From NCBI GenBank assembly GCA_016715865.1, contig JADJXM010000022.1, positions 1-64,000 of the forward strand: 64,000 bases of DNA, read 5' to 3'. Numbering within the stretch: the first letter of the stretch is position 1; the number at the start of each line of letters is the position of its first letter. This document shows, piece after piece, positions 48,422 through 59,831 of the stretch. The position numbers and the translations under genes are program-made. Below the pieces are notes generated by a model. The model did not search any database. It worked only from the letters and a program-made list of their open reading frames with translations, and was not told where the DNA came from. This stretch comes from Acidobacteriota bacterium (GTDB lineage Bacteria > Acidobacteriota > Blastocatellia > RBC074).

Positions 48422-48934
48422 ATGGCGAGCATAACAACGGTAAATCAGGACGAAAACCGGATGATTGAGATCGTCGCTGAGGCGCTTGAAAATTATGCTC
48501 GGCGCGGGGTATTTCGCGGATTCAGCCGCGGCGCTGTGCGAGCAGGGAAGGGGACCTTCCGGATGGTGTGGCATTATGACCGCATCTTCGAATTCGTCTT
48601 CGACTTGAGGAAAAGTACCATGCGGATTCCCCTGGTTCTGCCTGATGTACCTGCAGCTTCACCGATGTATACGGCTTTCAGGGAGTTCGTCAAATCACGC
48701 CATTCAGATGAACTGCCTGAGCACAGGCGTATCGATTCACTGAAGGCCCGGGTTCAGGCTTCCAACCGCAATGGCAACGTCTCATTGACATTGACGCTTT
48801 CAGGCGATGATTACGAATATGCCGCGCGCAAGCTTATTCACCTGGTTCACGAAGTCTTTCTGACATTTTTACAGGACGGCAGTTATTACGAGTATATGGT
48901 AGAGACTTTCGGCCTCAATCCGGAAGGGATGTGA
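48422..48934 (+). CDS. Conserved hypothetical protein
   Basis: 170-aa soluble protein, no signal peptide and no motif I recognise. Alternating hydrophobic/charged residues (FRMVWHYDRIFEFVFDLRK, SLTLTLSGDDYEYAARKLI) suggest an alpha/beta fold. The C-terminus (VHEVFLTFLQDGSYYEYMVETFG) is amphipathic helical. It sits between a HupE-like gene and a cytochrome c gene and could be their transcriptional companion. Codon use resembles its neighbours. Confidence 0.6.
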   Translation: MASITTVNQDENRMIEIVAEALENYARRGVFRGFSRGAVRAGKGTFRMVWHYDRIFEFVFDLRKSTMRIPLVLPDVPAASPMYTAFREFVKSRHSDELPEHRRIDSLKARVQASNRNGNVSLTLTLSGDDYEYAARKLIHLVHEVFLTFLQDGSYYEYMVETFGLNPEGM

Positions 48935-48955
48935 TGCGTTGGAGGAGGATTTTTC

Positions 48956-49417
48956 ATGCGTAAAAGAGCATTTCCGGTCTTTTTGGCAGGCCTTATCCTG
49001 ACCGGACTTTTTGGAATAGTGGTAACTTCGAAAGTCTCAGGCATCAATGCACAGGATAAAAATTCCGGTATGAGCCGGGAAGAAGCCGCCAAACTCAAGA
49101 GCCCGGTGCCATACACCAAGGAATCGATTTCAAGCGGTCGTTCCATATTCATGCGGAATTGCACCGAGTGTCACGGAAACGATGGGAAATCGATGGTTGA
49201 CGTGATCGCCAATGCGACCGATCTGACCGATCCCAAATTGTGGAAGCACGGGACGTCGGAGGGAGAGATCTATCGCAGCATTCGTGATGGCGCTGCCGAC
49301 ACGATGCCGGCGTTTCAGACCCAGATTCGCAAGCAGGATGATCTATGGCATCTGGTCAATTTCATTCGCAGCCTGTGGCCGGAATCGCACCGGCCGAAAC
49401 TGTCTGAATCAAAATGA
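48956..49417 (+). CDS. Class I cytochrome c
   Basis: Exported monoheme cytochrome c: signal peptide (about 1-32, FLAGLILTGLFGIVVTS), heme site CTECH (Cys69, Cys72, His73), and a sixth ligand Met in ADTMPAFQTQI (near 122). Length of 153 aa is usual. Encoded 51 bases before the Tat-exported thiamine-diphosphate enzyme in the same direction, so the two could form an electron donor-acceptor pair in the periplasm. Confidence 0.85.
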   Translation: MRKRAFPVFLAGLILTGLFGIVVTSKVSGINAQDKNSGMSREEAAKLKSPVPYTKESISSGRSIFMRNCTECHGNDGKSMVDVIANATDLTDPKLWKHGTSEGEIYRSIRDGAADTMPAFQTQIRKQDDLWHLVNFIRSLWPESHRPKLSESK

Positions 49418-49468
49418 CAGGTTGCAGTAAAACTTCCTTCCCTACAGGGAAAATCGGAGGACACGATC

Positions 49469-51442
<1,974 letters not shown>

Positions 51443-51466
51443 TATCCAATAGATTTCAGTGGGAAT

Positions 51467-51565
51467 AGTTTCCAGTTTCCAGTTAACATCGAGCACAGTT
51501 TTTTCTGTGAATCCAGGCATTAAAAATCGTTATGCCCTGATGTTAATCACTGGAAACTGGAAACC
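51467..51565. repeat. Inverted repeat of gtttccagtttccag words
   Basis: Left arm 51467-51490 and right arm 51539-51565 are imperfect reverse complements (tagtttccagtttcc / ggaaactggaaacc), with an inner ggcat/atgcc stem between. The right part continues with direct copies of actggaaact to 51600. Located between the ThDP enzyme and the first ADOP permease. Confidence 0.6.
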
Positions 51566-51613
51566 TGAAACTGGACACTGACTCAAACTGGAAACTGCTG
51601 CGGAAACTGATTG

Positions 51614-54058
51614 ATGGAAACCATTTTGCAGGATCTGCGCTTCGGCGCGCGCATGCTTCTGAAAAGTCCGGGCTTTACGCTGATTGCAGTGCTTTCGCTG
51701 GTTATCGGCATTGGAGCGAACAGCGCCATCTTCAGTGTGGTCGATGCCCTTTTGTTTCGCCCCCTTCCTTATCAGGATGCCGATCGACTGGTCATTTTGT
51801 GGAACCGTTCTCCCGGATTGAATGTCGAGCAGGACTGGTTTTCTCCGGGGCAGTATATCGACGTCAGGACACAGAATCAGGTATTCGAAAAAATCGCGGT
51901 TACGATTGGAGCGAGCTTCAATATGACGGGGCGCATGACACCCGAACGCGTTGACGGCGCCCGTGTCTCTTCATCATTTTTCCAGCTTTTTGAATTGAAA
52001 CCGGTGATGGGAAGGGTTCTGTTGCCCGAGGAAGACAAACCGAAAGGGGCCCGGACAGCGATCTTGAGCAACAGATTCTGGCAGAGTCGCTTTGGCTCGG
52101 ATGCCGGCATCGTCGGTCAAACGATGACGCTCAATGGCAACAGTTTCGAGATAGTCGGAGTCCTGCCAGCCGATTTCTCCTTCGACAAAGAAGTTATGCC
52201 GGCGGTCAATGCGATTCAGAACGCTGACATCTTCCTGCCTTTGCCGATGAGCGAAACCGCTCAATCGATACGCACCAATGAAGATTTCAATATCTTTGCA
52301 AAGCTGAAACCTGGCATTTCAGTTGCCCAGGCTCAAGCCGACATGAATCTGATAGCCGGGCGCATGAAAGAGCAATACCCGGAAGTATATCCACCGCATG
52401 GCGGTCTGACCATCAGCGTTGTGCCGCTGCTGGATCAGGTGGTCGGTGATGTCAAACTGGTGATCTATGTTCTCTTCGGGGCTGTTGGATTTGTCCTGCT
52501 CATCGCATGCGCTAATGTAGCCAACCTGCTGCTTGCACGCTCTGCTGTTCGGCAGAAAGAGATCGCCGTACGATCGGCGATGGGCGCTGGGCGATCACGC
52601 ATTTTAAGGCAGCTGCTGACGGAAAGCATGCTGCTCTCCCTGGTCGGAGGGGCACTTGGACTGGCTTTCGCTTTGCTTGCCGTTAAAGCGCTGCACATCT
52701 TCGGGCCCGAAAATATTCCCCGGCTGAAAGAGATCAGCATCAATGGCCGGGCGCTGGTCTACACCTTTTCCATCGCTCTGTTGACTGGAATTGTTTTCGG
52801 ATTGGCCCCCGCACTGCGGGCCTCAAAAGTTGATGTGATCGATGTTCTTAAGGACGGCGCCCGCGGCTCCGGTACAGGGCATGATCGCCTGCGCAAGCTG
52901 CTCATCGTTATAGAAATAGCATTATCGCTGGTCCTGTTGATCGGAGCAGTATTGCTTGTTCGCAGCTACCAACGGATCATCACGGCGCACCCGGGATTCA
53001 ATCCGCAGCAGGTCCTCTCTTTTCGTTTGTCGATTCCTGTAACAAAGTATCCTGAACCTGAATCGGTCATTGATTTCTACAGGCGCGTTACAGGGAAGAT
53101 CGGTGAACTGCCGGGGGTCTTAAGCGTTGGCACGAGCTATTCGCTGCCCATGAGCTCAGTGGCTTTTGCCTGGGAGCCTGTCACGATCGAAGGATATGTG
53201 CCGAAGAACGCTCAGGAGAGAATTATCACCAATGTGCGCATCGTCAGTTCGGGATATTTCAGTGCAATGGGAATACCGCTGGTGAAAGGTCGTTTATTCG
53301 ATGAGCGAGATACACGGGGTGAACCAGGGACAGTGATCATCGATGAGGCCATGGCCCGGCGATTCTGGCCTGATCAGGATCCGATCGGTCGTCGTATGCG
53401 TAGAGGCGACGATGATCCATGGCGAACCATTATCGGCATTATCAGCGATGCCAAACAATTCAGCCCGGAAAAAGAGCCTCCCATTGCCGTCTACTATCCA
53501 TCCGAACAGATCAACGCCCGAAGCATGTTTCTTGTCATCCGAACCGATTCAGACCCGGCAGATATGACTCAGGTGGTTATGAGGGCGATTAAATCGGTGG
53601 ACCCTGAGGTTCCAGCATTCGACCTCGACTCAATGGAGCAGCGCTTACATGATTCGTTTGCGCGCCGGCGGCTGGCGATGGTTTTGCTGGCGGCATTCGC
53701 TCTGGTTGCAATGTTGCTGGCGGCGATCGGAATATACGGTGTGATCAGCTATTGGGTCGAACAGCGAACACACGAGATCGGGATTCGCATGGCGATCGGA
53801 GCACGCCCGTTCTCGATCCTGGGTCTGGTGATCAGCCAGACTCTGATATTAGTTCTGTTTGGAATTACGATAGGGTTGATTTGTGCAATCGCTGTGTCGA
53901 AGGTGATCTCGAGTATGCTCTTCAATGTCAGCGCGACCGATCTGTTCACCTTTGCGATTGCATCGATTATTTTGGGAGGCGTCGCGTTGCTGGCAGGATT
54001 CATTCCGGCTCTTCGGGCCATCAGAGTCGATCCGATGGTCTCGCTGCGAAGTCAATGA
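51614..54058 (+). CDS. ADOP-type ABC permease 1 (duplicated FtsX/MacB-like)
   Basis: 814-aa membrane protein with two copies of a MacB-type periplasmic domain plus FtsX domain. First TM follows the start ([41 protein letters not shown]). The FtsX blocks show [33 protein letters not shown], and the C-terminal half repeats [33 protein letters not shown]. No ATPase gene is adjacent, the definition of the acidobacterial duplicated orphan permease family. ATG at 51614 is preferred over TTG 51611. Function probably export or mechanotransmission; unknown substrate. Confidence 0.85.
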   Translation: METILQDLRFGARMLLKSPGFTLIAVLSLVIGIGANSAIFSVVDALLFRPLPYQDADRLVILWNRSPGLNVEQDWFSPGQYIDVRTQNQVFEKIAVTIGASFNMTGRMTPERVDGARVSSSFFQLFELKPVMGRVLLPEEDKPKGARTAILSNRFWQSRFGSDAGIVGQTMTLNGNSFEIVGVLPADFSFDKEVMPAVNAIQNADIFLPLPMSETAQSIRTNEDFNIFAKLKPGISVAQAQADMNLIAGRMKEQYPEVYPPHGGLTISVVPLLDQVVGDVKLVIYVLFGAVGFVLLIACANVANLLLARSAVRQKEIAVRSAMGAGRSRILRQLLTESMLLSLVGGALGLAFALLAVKALHIFGPENIPRLKEISINGRALVYTFSIALLTGIVFGLAPALRASKVDVIDVLKDGARGSGTGHDRLRKLLIVIEIALSLVLLIGAVLLVRSYQRIITAHPGFNPQQVLSFRLSIPVTKYPEPESVIDFYRRVTGKIGELPGVLSVGTSYSLPMSSVAFAWEPVTIEGYVPKNAQERIITNVRIVSSGYFSAMGIPLVKGRLFDERDTRGEPGTVIIDEAMARRFWPDQDPIGRRMRRGDDDPWRTIIGIISDAKQFSPEKEPPIAVYYPSEQINARSMFLVIRTDSDPADMTQVVMRAIKSVDPEVPAFDLDSMEQRLHDSFARRRLAMVLLAAFALVAMLLAAIGIYGVISYWVEQRTHEIGIRMAIGARPFSILGLVISQTLILVLFGITIGLICAIAVSKVISSMLFNVSATDLFTFAIASIILGGVALLAGFIPALRAIRVDPMVSLRSQ

Positions 54059-54115
54059 ATAACCGGGGGCCTCGCTGACGCCCGCGTTCTGTCCCGACGC
54101 ATTACAAGTCTATTG

Positions 54116-54121
54116 AGGAGG
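54116..54121 (+). promoter_or_regulatory. Ribosome binding site for a TTG-initiated gene
   Basis: A perfect AGGAGG placed 7 bases before TTG 54129. The nearest ATG (54171) is too far to use it, so TTG is likely the true start. Confidence 0.6.
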
Positions 54122-54128
54122 CCTTCTT

Positions 54129-55364
54129 TTGTTAACGATTTCCGGTATTTTCACGCTTGCGATTATTCTTATGGGAAATAACACAACCGAAAAATTTCAT
54201 CAGGTTCTGACCAGCGTCGAGAGGAATATACATCTCGACAGCTGGCAGGTGACTCATCGAGAGGTTGATCCGGCTTCGAAGACTCCCTGGTCGGTTCAGA
54301 AATACACTTTGCGCGGCGGGAAACAGGAAGGAGTGGATGTCATCGCAGTCGATAATGGCCGGCTGCGATTCGTCGTTGTGCCGACTCGCGGGATGAGCGT
54401 GCTCAAGGTCGAGATGGGAGACATCCGGCTCGGTTGGGATTCGCCCGTCAAAGAAGTGGTCCATCCTCAGTTCATCAACCTTGAAAGTCGAGGCGGACTC
54501 GGATGGCTTGAGGGCTTCAATGAATGGCTGGTCCGGTGCGGACTCGAGTGGGCCGGGCATCCGGGCAAGGACAAATTCATCAACAACACTGGAGACGAAG
54601 CCGAGATGGATCTGACACTGCACGGCCGGATCGGCAACCTCCCGGCCTCCGAAGTTGAAGTAATCATCGATCGCGCACCTCCACACAGAATCAGAATCCG
54701 GGGCCGCGTCGATGAGCGGATGTTTTATGGTCCGAAACTGGAGTTGTGGTCAGAGATCTCGACTGAGCCGGGTTCATCGTCTTATCGAATTGATGATACG
54801 GTTCGCAATTACAGCGCATATGAGCAGGAATTCGAGCTGATCTACCATGCGAATTACGGACCTCCGCTGCTCGAAGCGGGGGCCCGTTTCGTCGCCGCAC
54901 CGCGAGAGATCACGCCTTTCAATGCGCATGCCGCAAAGAGTACGTCACAATATGCCGATTATGCCGGTCCGACGAGGGGGTTCGTCGAGCAGGTCTATGT
55001 CATCCTGCCATTCGCTGACGAAAAAAACCGGACGACGGTTATGCTCCGGAATGCCGCAGCCGACAAAGCCGTCAGCATGTCCTTTTCGATTGATCAGTTG
55101 CCTTTTTTCACCTTGTGGAAGAATACGACTGCGCTCGAGGAAGGTTATGTGACCGGACTTGAGCCCGGCACCAGCTCACCGGCGAATCGCAGCATCGAGC
55201 GTCAGGCCGGACGATTGCAGAAATTGAAGCCAGGGGAAACACGGAATTTCTCGCTGGATATATCGGTCCTGGATGGAAAAGCCGAGGTTGAACGAAGAGC
55301 CTCGGCGATCGAGCGACTGCGTGGCGGGCGAGAGCCGGTCATCAATTCCAAAACGATCAGATAG
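54129..55364 (+). CDS. DUF4432 aldose-1-epimerase-like protein
   Basis: A galactose-mutarotase-like beta-sandwich of the DUF4432 family: [63 protein letters not shown], then [22 protein letters not shown] segments and [22 protein letters not shown]. The His/Glu residues expected at a mutarotase site ([18 protein letters not shown]) are in place. An N-terminal hydrophobic stretch is short ([16 protein letters not shown]), so export is uncertain. As no rhaM mutarotase is seen in the rhamnose cluster, this protein might supply an anomer- or epimer-converting step; this is inference. Confidence 0.7.
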   Translation: MLTISGIFTLAIILMGNNTTEKFHQVLTSVERNIHLDSWQVTHREVDPASKTPWSVQKYTLRGGKQEGVDVIAVDNGRLRFVVVPTRGMSVLKVEMGDIRLGWDSPVKEVVHPQFINLESRGGLGWLEGFNEWLVRCGLEWAGHPGKDKFINNTGDEAEMDLTLHGRIGNLPASEVEVIIDRAPPHRIRIRGRVDERMFYGPKLELWSEISTEPGSSSYRIDDTVRNYSAYEQEFELIYHANYGPPLLEAGARFVAAPREITPFNAHAAKSTSQYADYAGPTRGFVEQVYVILPFADEKNRTTVMLRNAAADKAVSMSFSIDQLPFFTLWKNTTALEEGYVTGLEPGTSSPANRSIERQAGRLQKLKPGETRNFSLDISVLDGKAEVERRASAIERLRGGREPVINSKTIR

Positions 55365-55441
55365 GAACGCCGACTTCCGGTCGGCAGGATATTGACAGCA
55401 TTCGGCATTTTTCATTCATGCCGACCGGAGGTCGGCGCTCC
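55364..55441. repeat. REP-like inverted pair, type B
   Basis: Copies at 55364-55386 (ggaacgccgacttccggtcggca) and 55419-55441 (reverse complement with two mismatches). Each copy contains a gccgac/gtcggc stem. The first copy overlaps the last base of the upstream stop. Only 33 bases separate them. Confidence 0.7.
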
Positions 55442-55450
55442 GATACTGAT

Positions 55451-58228
55451 ATGAAAATTATACTCCCGCGACAATTTGTCCGCATTTTTCTGTCTGCATT
55501 GTTGATCATTACAACACTGGTCAGCACCGGGCCAGTGCGTAAAGCATCCGCTCAGGAATCCGTCGATATACTTGCCGGGCAGTTCATCAATCCGCCGGAT
55601 GACGCGAAGATCATGATGCGCTGGTGGTGGTTCGGGCCTTCGGTGACGAAAGAGCGCCTTGAACGTGAAATGCTGCTCATGAAAGAGGGCGGGATCGGCG
55701 GTTTCGAGATTCAGCCGGTCTATCCGGTTGCGCTCGATGACGGAAAGATCAGAACGATTCCATATCTCTCGGATGAATTTCTGGATGTTCTGCGATACGC
55801 CAATCGCAGGGCTGCCGAGCTGGGCTTGCGCGTTGATCTGACTATCGGCAGTGGATGGCCGTATGGCGGGCCGTCAGTGCCCGTAACTCAGGCCGCCGGC
55901 AGGTTAAGAGTCGAGAAGACGAGACCCGTTTCCCGCCGCGTGCCATTGCCTGACATCTCGGAGGGCGAATCTCTGATTGCCACCTTCTTTCGGCGAGCGA
56001 ATGGAAGTCAAACGATCGAGGCATTCAATGAGATCGCGACGATACGAGACAGCGCGGCCTGGCTTCCAGAGGTTCCTCGAACGGGAGATGAAGTCTTTTT
56101 CTTCATCGCCAGCCGCACCGGCATGATGGTCAAGCGCCCGGCAATCGGAGCTGAAGGATTCGTTCTGGATCATTACGATCGGAGTGCGATTGACGACTAT
56201 CTTAAAAATGTCGGCGACAGGCTGATGCGATCCTTCGACTATCAGGCTCCATATGCCATCTTCTGCGATTCGCTCGAGGTCTTCAATTCCGACTGGACCG
56301 GTGATTATCTCGCGGAATTCGAGAAGCGGCGCGGGTATGATCTGAAGCCTTTACTTCCCGCTCTGGCGGCCGATATCGGCCCCGATACCGAATCGATACG
56401 GCATGACTGGGCCATGACTCTGACAGAAATCTTCAACGACCGGTTTCTCGCACCGATGCGTGACTGGGCCAAGACGAACAAGACAAGATTTCGCATGCAG
56501 GGATACGGCATACCGCCGATGACATTGTCAGGCAATGCATATCTGGATTTGCCCGAAGGTGAAGGATCGCAGTGGAAGGTTGTGCGCGCGTCGCGCTGGG
56601 CGGCCTCCGCCAGCCATCTCTACGGCAAACCGGTCACATCGTCCGAAACATGGACCTGGCTCCATTCGCCGTCGTTCCGTGCGACTCCTCTGGATATCAA
56701 AGCCGAAGCCGACCTCCATTTTCTGCAGGGAATCAACCAGTTGATCGGCCACGGCTGGCCGTATACGGCTGACGCAGCGGATTATCCCGGATGGCGCTTT
56801 TACGCTGCCGGCGTCTTCAATGAGAAGAATCCGTGGTGGCCGGTCATGCCTGATCTCTCGAAATACCTGCAACGCGTCAGTTTTATGCTCCGACAGGGCC
56901 TGCCGGCCAACGATATCGCGCTCTATTTGCCTACCAGCGATGCATGGACAAGTTACTCGAACGGACGCGTCGGCTATCTGATCGAACGGCTCCGCGATCG
57001 TGTCGGCTCCGAATGCATGCCCGCAATTCTAGGAGCAGGCTTCAATCTCGATTTCTTCGATGATGAAGCATTGAACAAGCTTGGCCGGATCGAGGGAAAC
57101 GAAATGGCCATGGGAGTTAATCGATACAAGGCCGTGATTCTTCCCAATGTTCAGCGGATTCCACAGGCCACATTGCAAAAGCTGGAAGCCTTCGTCGATC
57201 AGGGCGGAGTTGTCATTGCAACGCGGCGCATCCCCGAGCTCGCACCTGGATTCAAAGCCTCCGCCGATGAGCGAAGCCGAATCCGTCAGATTTCAGCACG
57301 ATTGTTTGAAGGGACAAATGCGAAAGCTCATTTCGTGCGCGACGAAAAGGGCGCGCTCGGCGCAAAACTCGCTTCACTTGTCAGACCTGATGTCGCATTC
57401 TCGCAACCCGGAACAGATATCGGTTTCATACACCGATCGACCGAATCGACTGAAATCTATTTCATCGCGAATACGACCAGCTCGACCAGGAGCTTCAACG
57501 CTGAGTTTCGCGTGAGAGGCATGAATGCCGAAATCTGGGACCCCCTGACCGGATCGATAAGCCCCGCGCCTGCGTCGCAAAAAGGTGTCTCGGGAACTGT
57601 TCTGGCGTTTGAAATTGAACCATACGGATCACGACTGGTGGTTTTCAGCAAACGTACTTTGCCTGCAGTTTCTGCCAGAGCTGCAACAGGGCTGAGAACG
57701 GAAATAGACCTGAGCAGCGACTGGCGACTGGATATCGATGGCAGGAAGAAAATTCTACCTCAACTGAAATCATGGACCGATGACGATGAGCATCGTTATT
57801 TTTCAGGAACTGCGGTTTATGAGAAGACGATTCAGGTGGCGGCTGAATGGTTGCAAAAGTCGTTCGAAATCCGGCTGGATTTCGGTTCGGGGATGGCGCT
57901 GGTTGAACAGGAGCTCCGCAACGGGATGCGCACCTGGCTGGATGCTCCTGTTCGTGATGCGGCGGTCATTTCAGTTAACGGAAACCGCGCCGGGTCTCTC
58001 TGGTGCCCGCCGTATTCGATCGATATCACGCGCCTGCTCAAAGTCGGAGACAATACGCTGAGAATCGAGGTTGGAAACACTGCGATCAACCATCTCGCCG
58101 GCCGTCGCCTGCCTGATTATCGCTTGCTCAACCTGCGATATGGAGAACGCTTCAAGCCGCAGGACATGGATAATCTCGAACCTCTGCCGTCCGGATTACT
58201 CGGTCCTGTCAGACTGCTTGTGCGTTAG
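55451..58228 (+). CDS. GH106-type glycoside hydrolase (alpha-L-rhamnosidase family)
   Basis: Exported hydrolase of 925 aa. A signal peptide ([19 protein letters not shown]) follows ATG 55451. The N-terminal TIM-barrel pattern is [61 protein letters not shown]; acidic residues such as those of [15 protein letters not shown] near 280 may be catalytic. The C-terminal part carries a Gal-binding/GH2-like sandwich ([36 protein letters not shown]). It is the intact relative of the damaged gene at 14476-15387. Family sure; specificity inferred. Confidence 0.82.
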   Translation: MKIILPRQFVRIFLSALLIITTLVSTGPVRKASAQESVDILAGQFINPPDDAKIMMRWWWFGPSVTKERLEREMLLMKEGGIGGFEIQPVYPVALDDGKIRTIPYLSDEFLDVLRYANRRAAELGLRVDLTIGSGWPYGGPSVPVTQAAGRLRVEKTRPVSRRVPLPDISEGESLIATFFRRANGSQTIEAFNEIATIRDSAAWLPEVPRTGDEVFFFIASRTGMMVKRPAIGAEGFVLDHYDRSAIDDYLKNVGDRLMRSFDYQAPYAIFCDSLEVFNSDWTGDYLAEFEKRRGYDLKPLLPALAADIGPDTESIRHDWAMTLTEIFNDRFLAPMRDWAKTNKTRFRMQGYGIPPMTLSGNAYLDLPEGEGSQWKVVRASRWAASASHLYGKPVTSSETWTWLHSPSFRATPLDIKAEADLHFLQGINQLIGHGWPYTADAADYPGWRFYAAGVFNEKNPWWPVMPDLSKYLQRVSFMLRQGLPANDIALYLPTSDAWTSYSNGRVGYLIERLRDRVGSECMPAILGAGFNLDFFDDEALNKLGRIEGNEMAMGVNRYKAVILPNVQRIPQATLQKLEAFVDQGGVVIATRRIPELAPGFKASADERSRIRQISARLFEGTNAKAHFVRDEKGALGAKLASLVRPDVAFSQPGTDIGFIHRSTESTEIYFIANTTSSTRSFNAEFRVRGMNAEIWDPLTGSISPAPASQKGVSGTVLAFEIEPYGSRLVVFSKRTLPAVSARAATGLRTEIDLSSDWRLDIDGRKKILPQLKSWTDDDEHRYFSGTAVYEKTIQVAAEWLQKSFEIRLDFGSGMALVEQELRNGMRTWLDAPVRDAAVISVNGNRAGSLWCPPYSIDITRLLKVGDNTLRIEVGNTAINHLAGRRLPDYRLLNLRYGERFKPQDMDNLEPLPSGLLGPVRLLVR

Positions 58229-58255
58229 TATCTGCTCAGCCCATGCGTCACGGAA

Positions 58256-58331
58256 CCACGAGCGTTAGCGAGTGGCCTTCAGAACCGCGCGCGTAAGCAA
58301 GCGAATGTGTGTGCAGTTACCTTTTGCACAC
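58256..58331. repeat. Hairpins between convergent genes
   Basis: An imperfect stem (ccacgagcgttagcgagtgg) is followed by gtgtgca/tgcacac (58309-58315 and 58325-58331) with a 9-base loop. The genes on either side converge, so this may be a bidirectional terminator, although T-runs are weak. Confidence 0.35.
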
Positions 58332-58334
58332 GCT

Positions 58335-59537
58335 TCACTTAATTTCCGGGGCAATGTAATTCGTCATGACCAGATCATAGTAGCTGTCATATAATCCGGC
58401 GTCGAAGTCCTTCAGAAAGACCGTCATTTTTTGGAGCAGTGTGCTGGCGCGATGGCCGGCCAGACGCGCCGGGTGTGAAAAGCGACCGGTGGCCGATCGG
58501 ATGAAGAGGCTTTTTTCGTCTATCGGCAGCTTCTTCACATTGGCGGCGAATTCCGGAAAGACCTCGCTGCTGAAGAGGTACTGTTCGACATTTGAAGTGT
58601 AGAATGCCGTCAGCGTATATCCATTTTTCCTCAGATAATCCCCGACGGCTGCCAGTGCTTTGGAGCCGGCAAAATTACCGACAACCGGGATGATCAGATT
58701 CTTTTCGTGCATGCCACGGACGAACTGATAATCGTCGTCGGTGGCCAGGAAATTTCCCTGCCTGCCTTTCTGATCGGTCTGCTCGATGATCTCTCGAAAA
58801 GTAGGAAAATTGCTTCCCCAGTAACCATCCATGCGATACGAAATCTCGAGGCCATCGTGATGGAAACTGCGGTAGACGTACTCCAGGCTTTTCCGATCGT
58901 TTTCATTCAAAGGGAATTTGAAATCCTTCTCGATCGTCCTGATCACCTCATCCAGATTCGATGAAAACACCTTGTCGTCGGTCGGAGTCCGGTTGATGTA
59001 TGACATCAATTCGTTGAGCGGGCTTTGACCGGTCGGAACTTTCTCTCCCGTCAGCGGCCGGCTGAAGAGTTTTGAGACGAACCTGACCCTGTCCGGCGAG
59101 TTATGGAAGATCGCCTTGTACATCAAATGTTGCATGATCGCCTGGCGGCGGATATCGACGATAAAGGCGATCTGCGGTCGAATCCTGGCGATGTAGGTGA
59201 AATTCTGCTCGGGGCCGACGCCCAGATATGCGCCGCCTGATGCCCCCATTTCGCGAAGCAAATCCACAACCGTCAGATAAGCGGTTTCATTCGAGGTGAA
59301 ATTGTCAGAGCGGAAATAGCCCCCATCTTCCGAGATCTCATTGATCAGTCGCGTGAACTCTTCGGCCGGAAGGCTTTCAATCGGTTGCACAGGTTTGTTC
59401 TGTGCGGCGACTGCCAGGCTGAAGAACGCCAGAAGCGAAAAGAAAAATGCCATACCCGCAGTCAGTCTCGGCAATCCAAGTCCTCGTCGAATGAATGTGG
59501 ATTCTATCGTTATTCTCATTTGCACCTCGCCTTTCAT
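58335..59537 (-). CDS. Exported conserved protein of unknown function
   Basis: N-terminal hydrophobic segment (LTAGMAFFFSLLAFFSLAVAA) then 360 residues without a recognised catalytic motif. Repeated features: EDGGYFRSDNFTSNETAYLTVVDLLREMG, GVGPEQNFTYIARIRPQIAFIVDIRRQAIMQHL, and NVEQYLFSSEVFPEFAANV. A methyltransferase-like nucleotide-binding fold is possible from the GxGPxQNF part, and the protein reminds me of LIC_10091-type proteins, but neither is verified. Isolated on the minus strand between a GH106 gene and an ADOP permease gene. Confidence 0.55.
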   Translation of the reverse strand: MKGEVQMRITIESTFIRRGLGLPRLTAGMAFFFSLLAFFSLAVAAQNKPVQPIESLPAEEFTRLINEISEDGGYFRSDNFTSNETAYLTVVDLLREMGASGGAYLGVGPEQNFTYIARIRPQIAFIVDIRRQAIMQHLMYKAIFHNSPDRVRFVSKLFSRPLTGEKVPTGQSPLNELMSYINRTPTDDKVFSSNLDEVIRTIEKDFKFPLNENDRKSLEYVYRSFHHDGLEISYRMDGYWGSNFPTFREIIEQTDQKGRQGNFLATDDDYQFVRGMHEKNLIIPVVGNFAGSKALAAVGDYLRKNGYTLTAFYTSNVEQYLFSSEVFPEFAANVKKLPIDEKSLFIRSATGRFSHPARLAGHRASTLLQKMTVFLKDFDAGLYDSYYDLVMTNYIAPEIK

Positions 59538-59620
59538 GGGATTTCAGAGGAATCGTCCGGATATCCTACTCAACCGAAATCAGTTTGCAACAAAAAAGCG
59601 AACTTGAACAGTCATCAATC

Positions 59621-59643
59621 GGAACGCCGGCCTCCGGTCGGCA
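59621..59643. repeat. Single REP-like unit, type B
   Basis: ggaacgccggcctccggtcggca, closely matching the units at 55364 and 55419. The gap 59538-59831 otherwise holds no gene I can support; the promoter of the following ADOP gene presumably lies in it. Confidence 0.65.
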
Positions 59644-59831
59644 TCCATATCTTTTCGATTCCGGGAACTGATTTTCCCACAATCGAACATGTCACTCGCA
59701 ACACAAAAAATCACGCCGGTGCTAATTATAGTGTTATCAAGACTTAGGTGCAGATAACTAATGGCACGGAATTTGGGTTTCCGATTACGGCAATATTCAT
59801 TTCAGAATCAATGATCGAGACTGGAGAGAAC

